From Bryum argenteum (Eukaryota; Streptophyta; Bryopsida; Bryales; Bryaceae): a stretch of DNA of 64,000 bases. The stretch is from the NCBI GenBank assembly GCA_037043015.1, contig CM073325.1:188501-252500 (forward strand), given 5' to 3'. The notes under the pieces were generated by a model, which was given only the letters and a program-made list of their open reading frames with translations, made no database searches and had not been told where the DNA came from. A program made the translations under genes and the position numbers. Numbering within the stretch: the stretch's first letter is position 1; each line of letters begins with the position of its first letter. Of this stretch, positions 23,183 through 35,049 are shown piece by piece.

Positions 23183-23709
23183 TATGTCTTTCAAAGGTTG
23201 TTAATGAATAGGGTACCAGCACAGGAATTTGTACTCTTATACATCGTTTGATGACTCGTGATATTGATCACACATGAATGACTGAATGCACTCATATGCT
23301 TTGTACAGATGACCAATGTCCGCATCAGTGGTCATGTTCGTGATCTAAGTGTGCAACCACCACTTTTCTCGTCGATGACTACTTGTAGTCCTCCTTTTCA
23401 TACATATGACTAAATTTAGTCATATTGCCTTAGACAAGTCCACCGTTTGCCGACTAGCAATAGTCAGTTCTTTATCATGTATGACGCGGTTATGTTCTGC
23501 CCAAACCGATAAAATATAAGTCACGTTCCTAAAAAATGGGGAACAATTCCTGTAGTCAAATCCATGGCTGTGACCATTACAACTGTTCCGAACAGTAGTA
23601 GCTCCTGTTTACAAATCCTGTAGTCAAATCCATGGCTGTGACCATTTCAACTGTTTCGATATATGTATGCCTTACAAACTCGTTCGAGTGTCTAAAATTT
23701 TATTGTGCA

Positions 23710-25290
23710 GTCTAGTGCTACAGGCGAGAGTGACGATGATTGTGAAGACCTTCACGAACCAAAAGAAACTCACGAGGGCAACACAACAATGCCAACTGCT
23801 TCAGAACATTTCGACGTTGCCAGGATGATCACAGAGTGCCTCGGCAGATACGACTGTGTCCCTCCACCTGATGACGATTCTGCGATGAGGACGAAGTTGA
23901 CGTTGCTGTTGATAACGACAACCTCCCTGACATATACCCAGACGACTTCATTCACATATCAAGTGTTCCACTTTACGAAGGATGTGAGACGAAGCTATTG
24001 GTGGCGGTGCTCCTAATTTTCAATTGTTTCACAGTACACGGTGTATCAAACACGTGTGCAGATGAACTATTGAACGTTATCAGCGAACTTCTCCCAAAGG
24101 GCAACAAACTTCCCAAGTCGCACTTGAAAGGGAATAAACTCATACGGACACTAGGGTTGAATTACAAGCTAATCCATGCTTGCCGAAACGGTTGTTGTCT
24201 GTTCCGAGGGGACTTGGCCGAGGCGTTGACGTGCCCAAAATGTGGACAACAGCGATACGCATCGGAGAATAGTGGGCGGCCGGTGAAGATTTTGAGGCAC
24301 TTTCCACTTATACCCCAACTACTGCGAATGTATCGATGTAAGGATACAGCCGAGTTGAATAAGTGGCACACAACAAGGAAAGACATACATGGCAATATGG
24401 AGTGTACACGTACCGGACTCAAAAGCTTGGAAACAGATCAACGCTTTGTATCCGGAATTCGCAGCTGACGAGAGAAATGTACGATTAGCTCTGGCCACAT
24501 ATAGAGTGAATCCTTTTTAAAACCAGTCACTCAGCCACTCAACGTGGCCAGTGATACTATTAAATTACAACCTACCTCCTTGGCTAGTAACAAAACGGTT
24601 CTTTCTAATGCTAGCTCTCCTCATCCCAGGTAAATTGCTGTCATGTGACTTAGACCACGCTGTTATTCACATTTCTGCAAGCAATGGACAAACATTAGCA
24701 ATTTTCTCAAAGTCGCAGGATTTCTCTTTCACTAAAGTTCATTGAAGTGATGCTTGCTTTCCTCATTCCAAGGAAGGAGAGTGTAACGTCATCGAATATA
24801 GATGTGTACCTGGCCCCTCTCATCGAAGAACTGCAGCAACTTTGGGAGGGTGTAAATGCCGTGGATGTCTCCGCCGACAGTCACAACACCAATTTCACAC
24901 TCAGAGCAATGTTGATGTGGTGCATCCACGATTACCCAGCATACGGTCTTGTTTCCGGACAAGTGACAAAGGGGTACAAAGGCTGTCTTGAATGCGGCCC
25001 TAACTTCAGTAATCGTCGATCAGCTTCACTGGGAAAGAATGTTTACTTCGGACATCGGAGGTACTTGCAGAGGAATCATCCCTATCGACGACTGAAAAGA
25101 GCATTTGATGGCACGGAGGAAATAAGAGCACCCCCAAGGTCTCTGAATGGACGAGATATTGTGCGCCATGCTAAAGCTAGGGAGAGGTGGCTAGCAGCCA
25201 GTGATGAAAATAGAGAAGGAGGCGAGAGTGATCCAGTGCACTAGAGCGGAGTGAAGAGGCTATCAGTTCTTTACAGTCTTCCATATTGGC
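23710..25290 (+). pseudogene. CACTA transposase (Transposase_21/TnpD type)
   Basis: The frame is broken several times but the family signature is plain. An acidic N-terminus is followed by LLPKGNKLPKSHLKGNKLIR, LIHACRNGCCLFRGD, a CPKCG zinc pair, FPLIPQLLRMYRCKDTAEL, YPEFAADERNVRLALA, STWPVIL, NYNLPPWL and IDVYLAPLIEELQQLWEGV. Next come DYPAYGLVSGQVTKGYKGC, GHRRYLQRNHPYRRLKRAF and a GT donor near 25290. Lesions: a frame change near 23930, a TAA after RVNPF (~24520), and a ~110-bp stretch at 24630-24745 that may be an unspliced intron or a duplication (LALLIPG versus LAFLIPR). It would cut and paste the surrounding CACTA element if intact. Confidence 0.8.
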
Positions 25291-25571
25291 AGGTAAGCAT
25301 GCTTACGCTGTAAACCATGTTTCTGGTGCTACTCATGATATGAAATTGTTTTTTCGTAGAGTAGTCAGATTTTGAGAACACAACGACTGCCTGTTGTCAT
25401 GTAATGATAGACCGTGACTAGCAGTAGTCATACCGTGAAACCATAGGACTAACAGCAGTCATATGCGGAGAACGCATGGGTAGGACTCCTCATTCTCAGC
25501 GAAATCAGGACTAATAGTGGTCTTACTCTGGAACATGCATGTTAGTAATATTAGTTATGTTCTGACGTGGG

Positions 25572-26573
25572 ATGTGTTCCTCATCGCAGACTCTCATAAT
25601 AAGGCATGTGCTGGATCCCATGCACTGCGAAAAGAATCACTGTGAAAACATCATGAGGACAATATGGGGATTGAAAGACACACTCAAAGTCCGTCTAGAC
25701 ATGAAGGAGGCCAATATACGCCCCGAACTGCACCCTCAACACGTCGGGAGTGATACCATCGTACTACTAGTTGCTCCTTACGTTCTTACAAAGGTGGAGA
25801 AGGCGACATTCATCAACACTATCCGGAACTTAAAGACTCCCAGCCATTACGTGGGGCAGTTATCGAAGAGGATCACCCCTCATGGAGACCTTCGTGGGCT
25901 TAAGTCACATGACTATCACATCATGATGCAGCAGGTCCTCCCTTTGTGTCTCCGGACATTACTAACAAAAGACGTTCGGGCAGCCATCATTCGGATATGC
26001 AGGGTATTTGTGCGACTATGTGAGAAGTCTGTGGATCCGTCAACAATGTCCAATTTGGTGGAGGAAACAGCAGTGACCATGTGCATGATGGAAAAAGTAT
26101 TTCCACCGTCATTTTTCGATGTCATGTCACATCTTCCAATCCACCTAGTGCAACAATTAGTCATTTGTGGCCCGGTGCATACACGCTGGATGTACCCCGT
26201 GGAACGGTATCTCAAAACCTTAAAGGGATATGTACGGCAACGAGCAAAACCGGAGGGCTCGATGGCACGAGGGTATATCATGGAGGAGACGCTCGGATTC
26301 TGCACGGAGTACATGAAGAACTGCAGCATGACGACACGGCGTGTATGGGACGACAAAGAGGAGCCTACTATGAATGATAAAGTTCTAGAGGGGAACGGGA
26401 GATGGCGCGTACTCTCTTCGGAACTGCAGCAATGGATCCATGATTTTGTGATGAACAACACTGAAATCATCGAAGAGTACAGAGAGTATGCACCAAATCC
26501 TCTCTTAGAACTGCATGGAACTTGCGCTCATAGTACGGAAACATTTCTGTACAGGATATCGTGCAAAAGATGA
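25572..26573 (+). CDS. DUF4218 protein of the CACTA transposon
   Basis: An uninterrupted frame of 333 codons. The true exon probably starts at the CGCAG acceptor at ~25590, since VLDPMHCEKNHCENI is the usual beginning of this domain. Key stretches: KVRLDMKEANIRPEL, LRGLKSHDYHIMMQQVLPLC, VFPPSFFDVMSHLPIHLVQQ, GPVHTRWMYPVERYLKTLKG and EGSMARGYIMEETLGFCTEY. DUF4218 is the conserved C-terminal part of plant En/Spm transposase polyproteins; its biochemical role is not established as far as I know. It is the best preserved coding segment of this transposon, with no stop or frame change. Confidence 0.85.
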   Translation: MCSSSQTLIIRHVLDPMHCEKNHCENIMRTIWGLKDTLKVRLDMKEANIRPELHPQHVGSDTIVLLVAPYVLTKVEKATFINTIRNLKTPSHYVGQLSKRITPHGDLRGLKSHDYHIMMQQVLPLCLRTLLTKDVRAAIIRICRVFVRLCEKSVDPSTMSNLVEETAVTMCMMEKVFPPSFFDVMSHLPIHLVQQLVICGPVHTRWMYPVERYLKTLKGYVRQRAKPEGSMARGYIMEETLGFCTEYMKNCSMTTRRVWDDKEEPTMNDKVLEGNGRWRVLSSELQQWIHDFVMNNTEIIEEYREYAPNPLLELHGTCAHSTETFLYRISCKR

Positions 26574-29515
26574 CTACGCGTAGTCATTACTTGAAGGGGA
26601 ACATCCATGCGTAGTCGTATTAGCCCCTAGTATTATTTTGGAATGTAGTCATCTGTCGGCTAAGAGTATGTCAGCATATAATCATTCTTTCGCTGCGGAA
26701 TGACTACGCATAGTCATAGGCCATCTGTAAGGGCCTACAAATAGTCATAGGCCATATGAAAGGGCCTACAAATAGTGGTCATTGTAAAAACAGGCTAATG
26801 TGAAATAACGCAGTCGAAGTGCTGGCTTGCTACAGGCGTTACGCATGTGAAATGAAGTGACGAGAGGACGCCCGCAACATATTCCGTCGACATCAGAGGA
26901 AGAAACGCGTAGATTACCCCACCGACATTCAGCACCAGCAATTGAATCAATGGTTTCACGATGCTGTATCCAACGATATGGCGACGGGGACAGATGTCTC
27001 CGCGGACATCCAAGCGTTGCTGACCCCCCCTTCATTCCAGGCAAAGTGTGAGGTCAAATCCCGGTGTCCCGGTTTCTAACTCACAAGTGGGCCGTGGAGA
27101 TGGGTGCACACAAGAGAATCCTTCCAAGCAATGGACAATAACATTCATACGAGCATAAAATTCCTACTTTGAATTCAACATAGAAGTACCATCATTCAAT
27201 CAACCCTCAATTTAATCCCTGTAAATTGCAATTCCATGAGTGACTCAAGCCCAAAACCCATCAAAATTGATCCTAGGAAGCTACAATTGCATCCCTTGAG
27301 CCACTAGGGCCTTTGGGCTCAATTATGGGGTCAAATAGGACCTAAACTCAAGCAAAAACCCCCAAAATGCATCAAACTAAACTACTACAGCACACCATTT
27401 AAGTTCAAAAATGGTAGATTCACTTGTAAATCTCCAATTCTTGGTTCCAAGGCAATCAAAACCTCTCCGCATGTTCATAACTCATTCCTACAATGCAAAA
27501 TACACTTAAAACAAAATACTAGGGTTACCTAGGAGAAATTGGGCAGCGCTTCCGCGCTTGACCCAATACTTCCCAAATTAATCCCTAATTTCAGCAATTG
27601 AAAAAAAACTTGAACCACAAAATACGAGTGAAATTTCGGCAGCGCTTCCGCACCGATTACAAATTCCCGAATTTTTAACCTATTTTTTTATAAATTCAGC
27701 CCAAATTTGGGCAGCGCTTCCGCACTACCCCTCACACACGGAACACCCTAATTACACTTCTAACATTCCAGCAAGTTCATTCATTCAAATAGACAACCGC
27801 CACATATATAAGGTAACATAAATCACAAACAAAAAAAACAAACAATCAATTTTTTGGCAATCGAATTTGCCCTTTTCAAAATAAGGTTCACAAACTTCTA
27901 CTAACCACCTAAATGAGCAACCATGAAAGATCAAGAGCAAAACGGGGAAGAAGAGTGCTCCCTCCCTATTATCACCTGTCAACCCTCCGTATTGTCACGG
28001 GAGGGAGACAGGGAGCTGAACGCTGGGTTGGAGCAGCCGAAGTGCTGGCCGATCTTCGTCGCTTCCGGCCGGTTCCGATTCTGTTGCGTCGCTGCAGACA
28101 GCATTCAACAAGTGAGCCACGGCGTCGATGGCTCCGACCAGCTCACGTCGCGCCGCCGCTTTGCCCGGCGACCGACCCTCCCGCTCCCGGCTCGCGTCGG
28201 CGCCGCTCATCTGCTGCTGCGCCGACCTTCGCTCGGCTCGCGTCGGCGCCGCTCATGCACAAGGCGCCCGACCTTCGCTCGGCTCGCGTCGCTGCCGCTC
28301 AATGCGCTGCGCCGACCTTCCGCTCCAGCTCGCGTCGCTGCCGCTCAATGCGCTGCGCCGATCTTCCGCTCCAGCTCGCGTCGCTGACACTCCTCCCCTG
28401 GTTCGGCGACTCTCCCCACGCTGTCGATGCTGGCGGAATCGGCCGTTTGTCGGCCTCCTGCCGTGTGTCGGCACCGATGCAAGCTCCGCCTGACGGGATG
28501 GTCGGGCCGGTGGCCTTCCGTGGATCTGCTGCTGTCGATGGAGGCCGCTGCGCCGTTTCTTCCTCGTCGCCTTAATCGCGACGTCTGGACAGACAGGCGC
28601 TGCCGCCCTCGCCCCGATGCCGGAATCGCCGGTTGATGATGTTGCCGTGCCGGAGCCGCTCCAAGCTCGCCGTGGTGCAGGATCCACCTCCTTGCTCACC
28701 CTCGTGGTCACGCGCTCCTGGCTGTCGTCGTCCTTCCACCGCAGCGCTCCGAGCTGCCGCCTCGCCGCTGACCCGTCGTGAGGGTCCTCCTCCGCCGCCT
28801 GGATGCCGCCTGCTCCACCTCCGAAGCTCCGTCACGCCGTTCCCCTCCAGATCTAGATCCTCTCGATCCTCCAACAATCCTACCAACACTCTACTCCAAA
28901 TCGCACAACCTAATTTCGTGGAAAATTTTCCCACTACTTGACACGACTAGGGTTTCTTCAACCAAACGCTAACTAGAACTCATGAATTCACGACAACATC
29001 CTCAACCTTACAAAAATCGCTTCCAAAAAACACACATACACAAAAAACCAGCCTAACAGCCTCTCTTCCAACTCCCTCCTCCCTGGCTGATCCAGGGAGG
29101 TTGAAGCAAAAAAGCTTCATCCGTCCAATTGGGCGGATTTCATCCGTCCAGTTGGACGGACTTTCATCCCTATTTTCTTCTAACTAATTAGGCAAGCTAA
29201 AGGCACCACCTTTCATATTAGGGGTTTTGTAGAAAGTAAGGGCGAAGTGGGGTAACCCGGGTCCTACTTGTGAACACATAATTGCTAAAACATACTAAAA
29301 CTCGCCATTTAATATATTGGCAATTATCAAAAATACTAATTAGGTATAAATTAGAACAAGAACGGCCGCTTGTGCCAAAACCTCCTATGAGACCATGGGT
29401 ATTCCGTGAATTCACGAAATGAGCTAAAAGGTTTAATTAAACCATGGAAACTTGATAATTACGGGCTAAACTTTGCGGGGAACGCATTCCCGCTAAAGTG
29501 AACCGTTTCGCGGGT
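26574..29515. other. Insertion-rich block between DUF4218 and DUF4216 segments
   Basis: The first 200 bp hold TGACTACGCGTAGTCAT-type palindromes. At 26850-27060 a plus-strand stretch reads HQQLNQWFHDAV, probably a remnant of the linker between the two domains. From about 27090 to 29480 the sequence is unlike the transposon. It has three copies of a GGCAGCGCTTCCGC phrase (near 27542, 27639 and 27711), a GC-rich tandem array, and a T-rich tail. I recognise no gene there; the long frames come from repeats. Confidence 0.45.
28120..28395. repeat. GC-rich 46-bp tandem repeat
   Basis: Units of about 46 bp contain GCGCTGCGCCGACCTTCCG and CTCGCGTCGCTGCCGCTCA. The last two copies are nearly identical and the earlier ones diverged (GGCTCGCGTCGGCGCCGCTCA). 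Long repetitive frames on both strands are artefacts of the array. Confidence 0.8.
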
Positions 29516-29518
29516 TCA

Positions 29519-30159
29519 CACAAAGGGATACAAGTCGATGTACGCATATGGAAATCATATCCGTGTACGTGGAATAGAAGCTGATAGGGCCACATGTGAC
29601 AGCATAGTAGCAGCTACGTTCCTCCAATCTTGTCGCGCTAGTTCGCATGACCGCAATCTGAGGACAACAAATCTGGAGTACGTGAGGTGGGTGGACGAAA
29701 TTCTCAGCGTGGACTACGGGAAATTTGAAGTTGTGGTGTTGTACTGTACGTGGACACTGGGCACAAGCAAATAGAAGGGGAGCTCGTGATACAATGAAAA
29801 CCGACGAATACGGATTCACATTGTTCAGATTTGATCGGTTGGTTCCATACTCAGCGGACTCCTTCGCATTTCCCCTTCACGTACAACAAGTATTTTTCTG
29901 CGATGAGGAAGAGAAGAGTGGATGGAAGGTCGTTTTACGCCGACAGCCACGTGGAACAAGAGTGGAGTCAAGAGCTGCGGGAAGACCGGAATTGCAGAGT
30001 CTACGGTTAGGTAGAGACGAAGAGTATGAGGGCCTGAGACCTCACTACATACTCGTGGAAGCAGAAGTACAAACTCATGATCACAGCACTGCTATAAGAT
30101 TGACCACAGAGGAAGCCCAACAGAACTTGCTGGATTCCGAGGAGGATGCAGAGGAGTGA
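29519..30159 (+). pseudogene. DUF4216 protein of the CACTA transposon
   Basis: The first part reads VRGIEADRATCDS, YVRWVDEILSVDYGKFEVVV and LYCTWTLG. The second part, in another frame from about 29770, reads TDEYGFTLFRFDRLV, FPLHVQQVFFCDEEEKSGWK and VVLRRQPRG, followed by an acidic tail and TGA. These are the hallmarks of DUF4216, found downstream of DUF4218 in plant En/Spm elements: a YG.(F)(K/E)VV(L/V) segment, a (V/T)DEYGFT segment, and a QVFY.D....W.VVL segment. One frame change near 29770 breaks it. Confidence 0.75.
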
Positions 30160-30319
30160 TAGGAAGCGTTGTCGGTATATACGGTCGTGTAGTGCGCGTA
30201 GTGTGAGAGATAGTGTGGACGAGTACCTGATGAGAATCGGCTACATGTTGATTTTTGTCGTATGAACGACTTACTCCTAATTATAGTCATATTTGTTGAA
30301 CCAGTGAGTGCATAAATAA

Positions 30320-30990
30320 ACCCTTGGGTTGACTAAATTATGAGTACCGTAGTCATAAGACAGGTAGGAATTTAGTGTAGACAGAAAATTAGTTTTATTA
30401 GCGGAGATGAAAAAAAAAAAAAAAAAAAAAACAACTAACTGCCTTTTGAGTTTTGACTAAGTTCTAACTACGACAGTCATAAGGCAGGTAGGAATTTACT
30501 GTAGACAAGAAATTAGTCTTATTAGCGGAGATGTAAAAAAATTAAAAAAAAAAAAAACTAACTGCCTCTTGACTAAGTTCTGACTACGACAATCATAAGG
30601 CAGGTAGGAATTTAGTGTAGAAAAGAAATTAGTCTTATGAGTGGTCGAAAACAGAATAAAAAAAAAACTGCCTTTGACTAAATTCTGACTACAGCAGTCA
30701 TAAGGTAGGTGGGAATTTAGTGTAGACACTAAATTAGTCTTATGGGTGGTCGAAACCACTTATTATAAAACTACTCTGATGACTAAGTTGTGACTACGGT
30801 AGTCATAAGGGAGGTGTGAATATAGTGTACATACTAAATTAGTATATAGAATGGTAGAAATCGAAATAAAACATACGGATGTGGTGACTAAGGGATGACT
30901 ACAGTAGTCATAAGACAGGTAGGAATTTAGTGTAATCACGAAATTAGTCTTATGAGTGGTCGGAACCAAAATAAAAAAACCATTGTGGTA
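30320..30990. repeat. Six-copy subterminal tandem repeat of the CACTA element
   Basis: Six units of about 103-125 bp start near 30329, 30453, 30569, 30672, 30779 and 30885. Each has GACTAAGT...GACTAC.G.AGTCATAAG, then AGGTAGGAATTTAGTGTA, then AAATTAGTCTTAT, then an A-rich spacer. Inverted GACTAC/GTAGTC cores inside each unit resemble the subterminal transposase-binding repeats of En/Spm elements. Confidence 0.85.
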
Positions 30991-31339
30991 GTCAGATGAC
31001 TACAAGAAAATCATGCGTAGTGATATTGCTGCCCGAAACTGTAGTCAAGACGATGACTACTCTAGTCATATGCCTGCCCGGACGTAAATAACGACGTTCT
31101 CGGCGTTCCCCAACCGTAAAATCATCGAGGTGCCTAAAAAATCTGACTCCGAATAGTCGTATGACTACAAACATGACTAAAATATGACTAAAATATGACT
31201 AAAATTTTTACTCCCCCCTTAGCTGACTAAGTTTTTTCGATCTGAATACGCATCTGACTAGCTAGAGTCAGAATTGACACCATAGTCATTCGCGACCTGT
31301 CAGAATTGACACCCTTTTCTATTAGTGTTACACAATCAA

Positions 31340-31960
31340 CTCACAACTTGGGAAACTTAGAGAGTACACACTCACAAGGGTAGAGGAAACAAGTCGAGAA
31401 TTTCTTGTTAAGAGGAGAGCAGTAGGAACACAAAAGACCCTGAGGAAGTGAAGACTCCTCAGATAAATAGCCCACCCACCCGGATAGTCCGCAGATCCTA
31501 AGAATCCGGGATTCTACATGGATGGTGGGCGGTTTACCACTTCCTATTACAAGAATAACTACTAAGCTCTGTAATCCTCTACTAAAATAATCTACCTACC
31601 TTCTAAAGAAAACCTGCTACCCTCAGATCCGGTTTGATCCAGATCCGATTTTCCTATTCTTGATGGCCGGCCTCACAGCTCCACCGTCTTCTTAGAGTCA
31701 GCCCCGGTTTCTTCTTCTTCAAGTAAAACCGTTCTCTCGGAGGTCTCGGGTTCCACCTCTAGTTCCGGGGAGGGATTCGTCCTCTCATCTTCCTGCCCCA
31801 CCCGGTCTGGCCCCAGATTGAGCTCCAGCATTTCCTCCTCTAGCACCGGAAAGGCCTCCAAGTTGGCGGAGATGGGCTCTGTTTCCGGACTGGCAACGTC
31901 CGGGGTGGGTGGTCTCTTCTGATGTTTCCTCTTCTCCCTCTTTTCCTTCTTCTAGGAAAC
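31340..31960 (-). repeat. Inverted fragment of a family X element (3' end and LTR-like tail)
   Basis: This is the reverse complement of the 41.7-42.2 kb region. The phrase with GGATAGTCCGCAGATCCTAAG and CCCGGGATTCTACATGGATGG appears in both, as do GGATCTGAGGGTAGCAGG/GGATCTGTGGACAGCAGG-type phrases. A minus-strand piece (31861-31673) encodes only the C-terminal tail, ending EEEETGADSKKTVEL. Copy at 41025-41963 ends EEEETGADSEKTVEL. No N-terminal domain is present here. Confidence 0.7.
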
Positions 31961-34779
31961 CGAGGTGACCTCCTCTTCCTCTACCAGTGCTTCGACCTTG
32001 ACTAGAACAGGGGCCATGCCGGCCATCCCTATGTTTGTCTAGAGGCTGACCACTGGCCGTGGTACTGGTGACCTTGTCGTGAGTTACCAGACCGAGAAGA
32101 CCAAAAACAGCACAATTTTACTTATGCAACCAAGCAAAATGGTTCGCCTTCCGGGTAACGTTCCACGGAGATTCTGTGAAGTGTGAAGACCAAATGAAAT
32201 CCGGACCAACAACCTATGGACGCTACAACGACAGAAAACGTTCTAATCTACCGGATTAGGGAACTCGGGAATTAAGACCCAACTAATACTTAAACCCAAA
32301 ACCCCAGGGTGACCAGTAGATTCTGATCCGGTTGCCTTCCTTACAACTCGATTAATATTCTGGCCGGTTAGGGCCTGTTTGTGCGGGGTGATTTAATTTA
32401 ACCTCCGTGAATCCTCGGAGGGGTTCTTCCTGTGAGTTTTTCGATGAGAGTACGGAAGGGGCACTCTCCTCCTCCGGTTGATTAGGGTGACTGGAATTTC
32501 ACCTATACTTGTATCTCTCTCTCTTTCTCTCTCTCTCGGGGTTCCTCCCTTACAACCGCCGCTACCACTTGATAAATTCCCTCAAACGGTAGGTCACACA
32601 CCGGCGGTCCGGTTTCTCTCCTTCTTCCCGAGCGACACAACTTGTGATCCGGTCCGCAGTGAGTAGCATCCCACTACTCGGCCCACAAGATTTCCTACTA
32701 CGCACCCCCGGTTAGGCGGTGTCCGGGATTGGGGCTACTCCTTCGTGGACTTTCCTCACCCGAATATCCCATCCGGGGTGGTGCAGTGCGGGGTGGCTTT
32801 ACTCACCAATCCCGCTCTCTGTCCCGATCCGGTTAGAGTCACGACCTCCCCTCCCTTGGGCACTTGCTACAACTCCTCCAGGACGTTCGGACTCCTCTCA
32901 CTAGGACCTCTTACTGACGGTGTCACTGTGAGCCATACAAATGGCTCACGTATTAGTTATTGAATATCTAGATACAAAATACATTTGATTATAGTAGTTT
33001 GTGTGGTTCCTATAGGCTAAATGCATTAAATTTGAATTTATAGAAATAGGCTCGGAAGTTATTAGAATAATTAAGAAAAGCATTGAGTATGGCAATTTAG
33101 TGACAATTACATGATTTTATGTTAGGGAGGATAACTAAATTGTTAGAATTGAAGAATATTTGATGTGAGGTAGTATTAGAGTTAGAGGTAGATAGGCAAT
33201 TTAGAAAGTAGAAAGGTAAGAAGGAAGGTGAGGGAGTAGGATTTCTCCCTCATGCTTCCCCTCTCCCCTTTATCTTTTCTTTCTTTCTCATTTCTTTTTA
33301 CTTGTCTCTCTCTTTTTGCTAGGGTTGGCTAGTTTTGTCTCTCTTGTTTTTTGGTGTATGTGTGTGGTTTTTGAGATGCTTCTAGGTTGTGGCTATGGAG
33401 AATGGAGTTAGTGATCTAAGATGGAGAAAACACACAAGTAGAATGTGTGGAGTTGTTGGATGTGGGTGTGAGTGTGGGTAGGTTAGGGTAGAAGATAGGA
33501 GAGTGGATTTCCCGACCAAGATCTGGATCTGCCAACTTTGGGAAGGTGTAGCGTTTGGCTGGAGACGAGTTTGAGCAAGCCCTTTGGAGGAAAGGAGCGT
33601 CTTGAAGCCAGCTTTCCAACGAGCCCAAGCGCGCGGTCATAGGAGCAGCGACGGGGGAGCTATGGCGGATCTCCCAAGAGGACTTCACCGGCTTGCGGCG
33701 GACGGCGAGAAGAGGCGGCGCTGACTTGAAGAACGATTTCTATCGGTAGGAGACAAATCTGAGCAAGCCCTTTGGAGGAGAGGAGCGCCTTGAAGCCAGC
33801 TTTCCAAAGAGCCTAGGCTTCCTCTTTTTGGATCATGGACGGAGGAATGGTGATCGATTAAGTGAAAGCATGTCTACTGTGGAGGGCAAATTGAAGGCCT
33901 GACTTTGAGGCCGCATAACTCAAGTTTTAGGAAGAACCACGAGACGTGCTTCCGGATTCAAGTACATCATCAAGCTAGCTCTCTGTAGACTCCTAGCTTG
34001 CCTCAAGAAGAGCAAGGACGAGGGAGATACGGCCATTTTAGTGGCCAAGGGTCCAGCTGAGGTTGGACCCCAATTGTACTTCTTCTTCCCCCATTGGTTT
34101 TCTTGTGATGTTTATTGCATCTCGTGTCTTGATGATCGTGTGATGGTGGATGCATGGTGTTTGTGAATGCTTGTTAGGATTTAGAGTCCATTGCTTGGAA
34201 GGGCTAGGTAGGTGTCTCCACTCTCAACCGGCCCAACTCTAGGGCTTTTCTTCCTACGGGTTGAATTGCTCATAGTCACCCCTCCGGTTATTCCCCTCTT
34301 GGATATCTCGGACTCGTGACTACCAGACCAACAAGGGACTTCCTGTATCCACTACCGGTTTCCAAACCTCACCTTGCACAAAAGACCAAGCAAATCACTC
34401 GCATGCACACACACAGCAAGGACGCAAAGTTTAGATGCAAAATTGAGCCTTTACTCACAGGGGGGTGGATCGCAGAAAAGACCCGAAGGACTCCGCAGAG
34501 CCTTCGGTAAGTACAGAAGGTTCCGGATTTCCCGGAAACCCTATCAGATCCGGAATTCCCGGGTCTCCGAGATTTCCGGGTGAGTGGCCAAAAGGGCATC
34601 TACTATTTCTAGCTACTTCTAACCTAACTAATGACTAACTAATCTTCTTTCGGCGGCGCGGGCCGGCTCGAGGGGGCTGACGGCGGGGTATTCCTCCCCC
34701 GAAAGTGCACGCAACTCGCGGGGAGGAATCTGCCTCCCTGATCACCCCGGGTGTAGAAGTAAAACCTCGGGTTTTACTG
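31961..34779. other. Repeat-derived, no gene recognised
   Basis: The pieces I can name are: a TC-rich microsatellite at 32514-32540; a phrase GTGA(G/C)T(T)ACCAGACC shared by 32092 and 34314, which suggests two related LTR edges; an AT-rich stretch at 32950-33240; and a tandem duplication at 33562-33830. None of the short frames has a family signature. Confidence 0.4.
33562..33830. repeat. Tandem duplication of about 190 bp (partial)
   Basis: GAGCAAGCCCTTTGGAGGA, GGAGCG.CTTGAAGCCAGC and TTTCCAA.GAGCC.AG occur at 33571 and again at about 33760 with a few changes. The duplicated segment may belong to an untranslated region of a retroelement. Confidence 0.65.
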
Positions 34780-35049
34780 TGTCCTCCGGTTCGTCCACCT
34801 GTCCCGGAGTGCCTTCAACTTTGAGGGAGGGGGCGCGGGATGGACTTCCTCTTCTTCATGCGGAACCACGGGCTCCTCCTGCTGTTCTTCTGGGGCCACG
34901 GGTTCATCCCGATGACCTGTTCACCCGGATCTCCGACCTCGTTGTCTTGGGCCTCGTGAGCCGCTACTTCCTCGAGCCGCCGGGGAAGTCCTCGACCTTC
35001 TCCTCTGTGGCACCGTCAACCGGGATCTCATCCGGTTGTTGAGAGGGGT

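Larger units (their letters stand above)
23250..31327 (+). mobile_element. Autonomous-type CACTA (En/Spm) transposon, degenerate, left end not found
   Basis: The right end read inward is CACTAATAGAAAAGGGTGTC (inverse of 31308-31327), followed by TTA as the likely 3-bp duplication. The interior carries a TnpD-type transposase, a DUF4218 protein and a DUF4216 protein in the normal plant En/Spm order. Subterminal 'GACTAC..GTAGTC' inverted motifs are dense at 23380-23660, 26560-26770 and 30300-31260. I could not find a matching CACTA terminus on the left; it was probably lost where the retroelement tail and SET fragment adjoin. A 2.4-kb foreign-looking block sits between the DUF4218 and DUF4216 genes. 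Confidence 0.75.

Noticed and set aside
27913..28941. Several overlapping Arg/Ala/Ser-rich frames on both strands
   Set aside because: GC-rich minisatellite makes all frames open; no family signature or splice sites.
30396..30560. Poly-A tracts as a LINE/SINE tail
   Set aside because: They recur as the spacers of the CACTA subterminal tandem repeat, not as a single 3' tail with target duplication.
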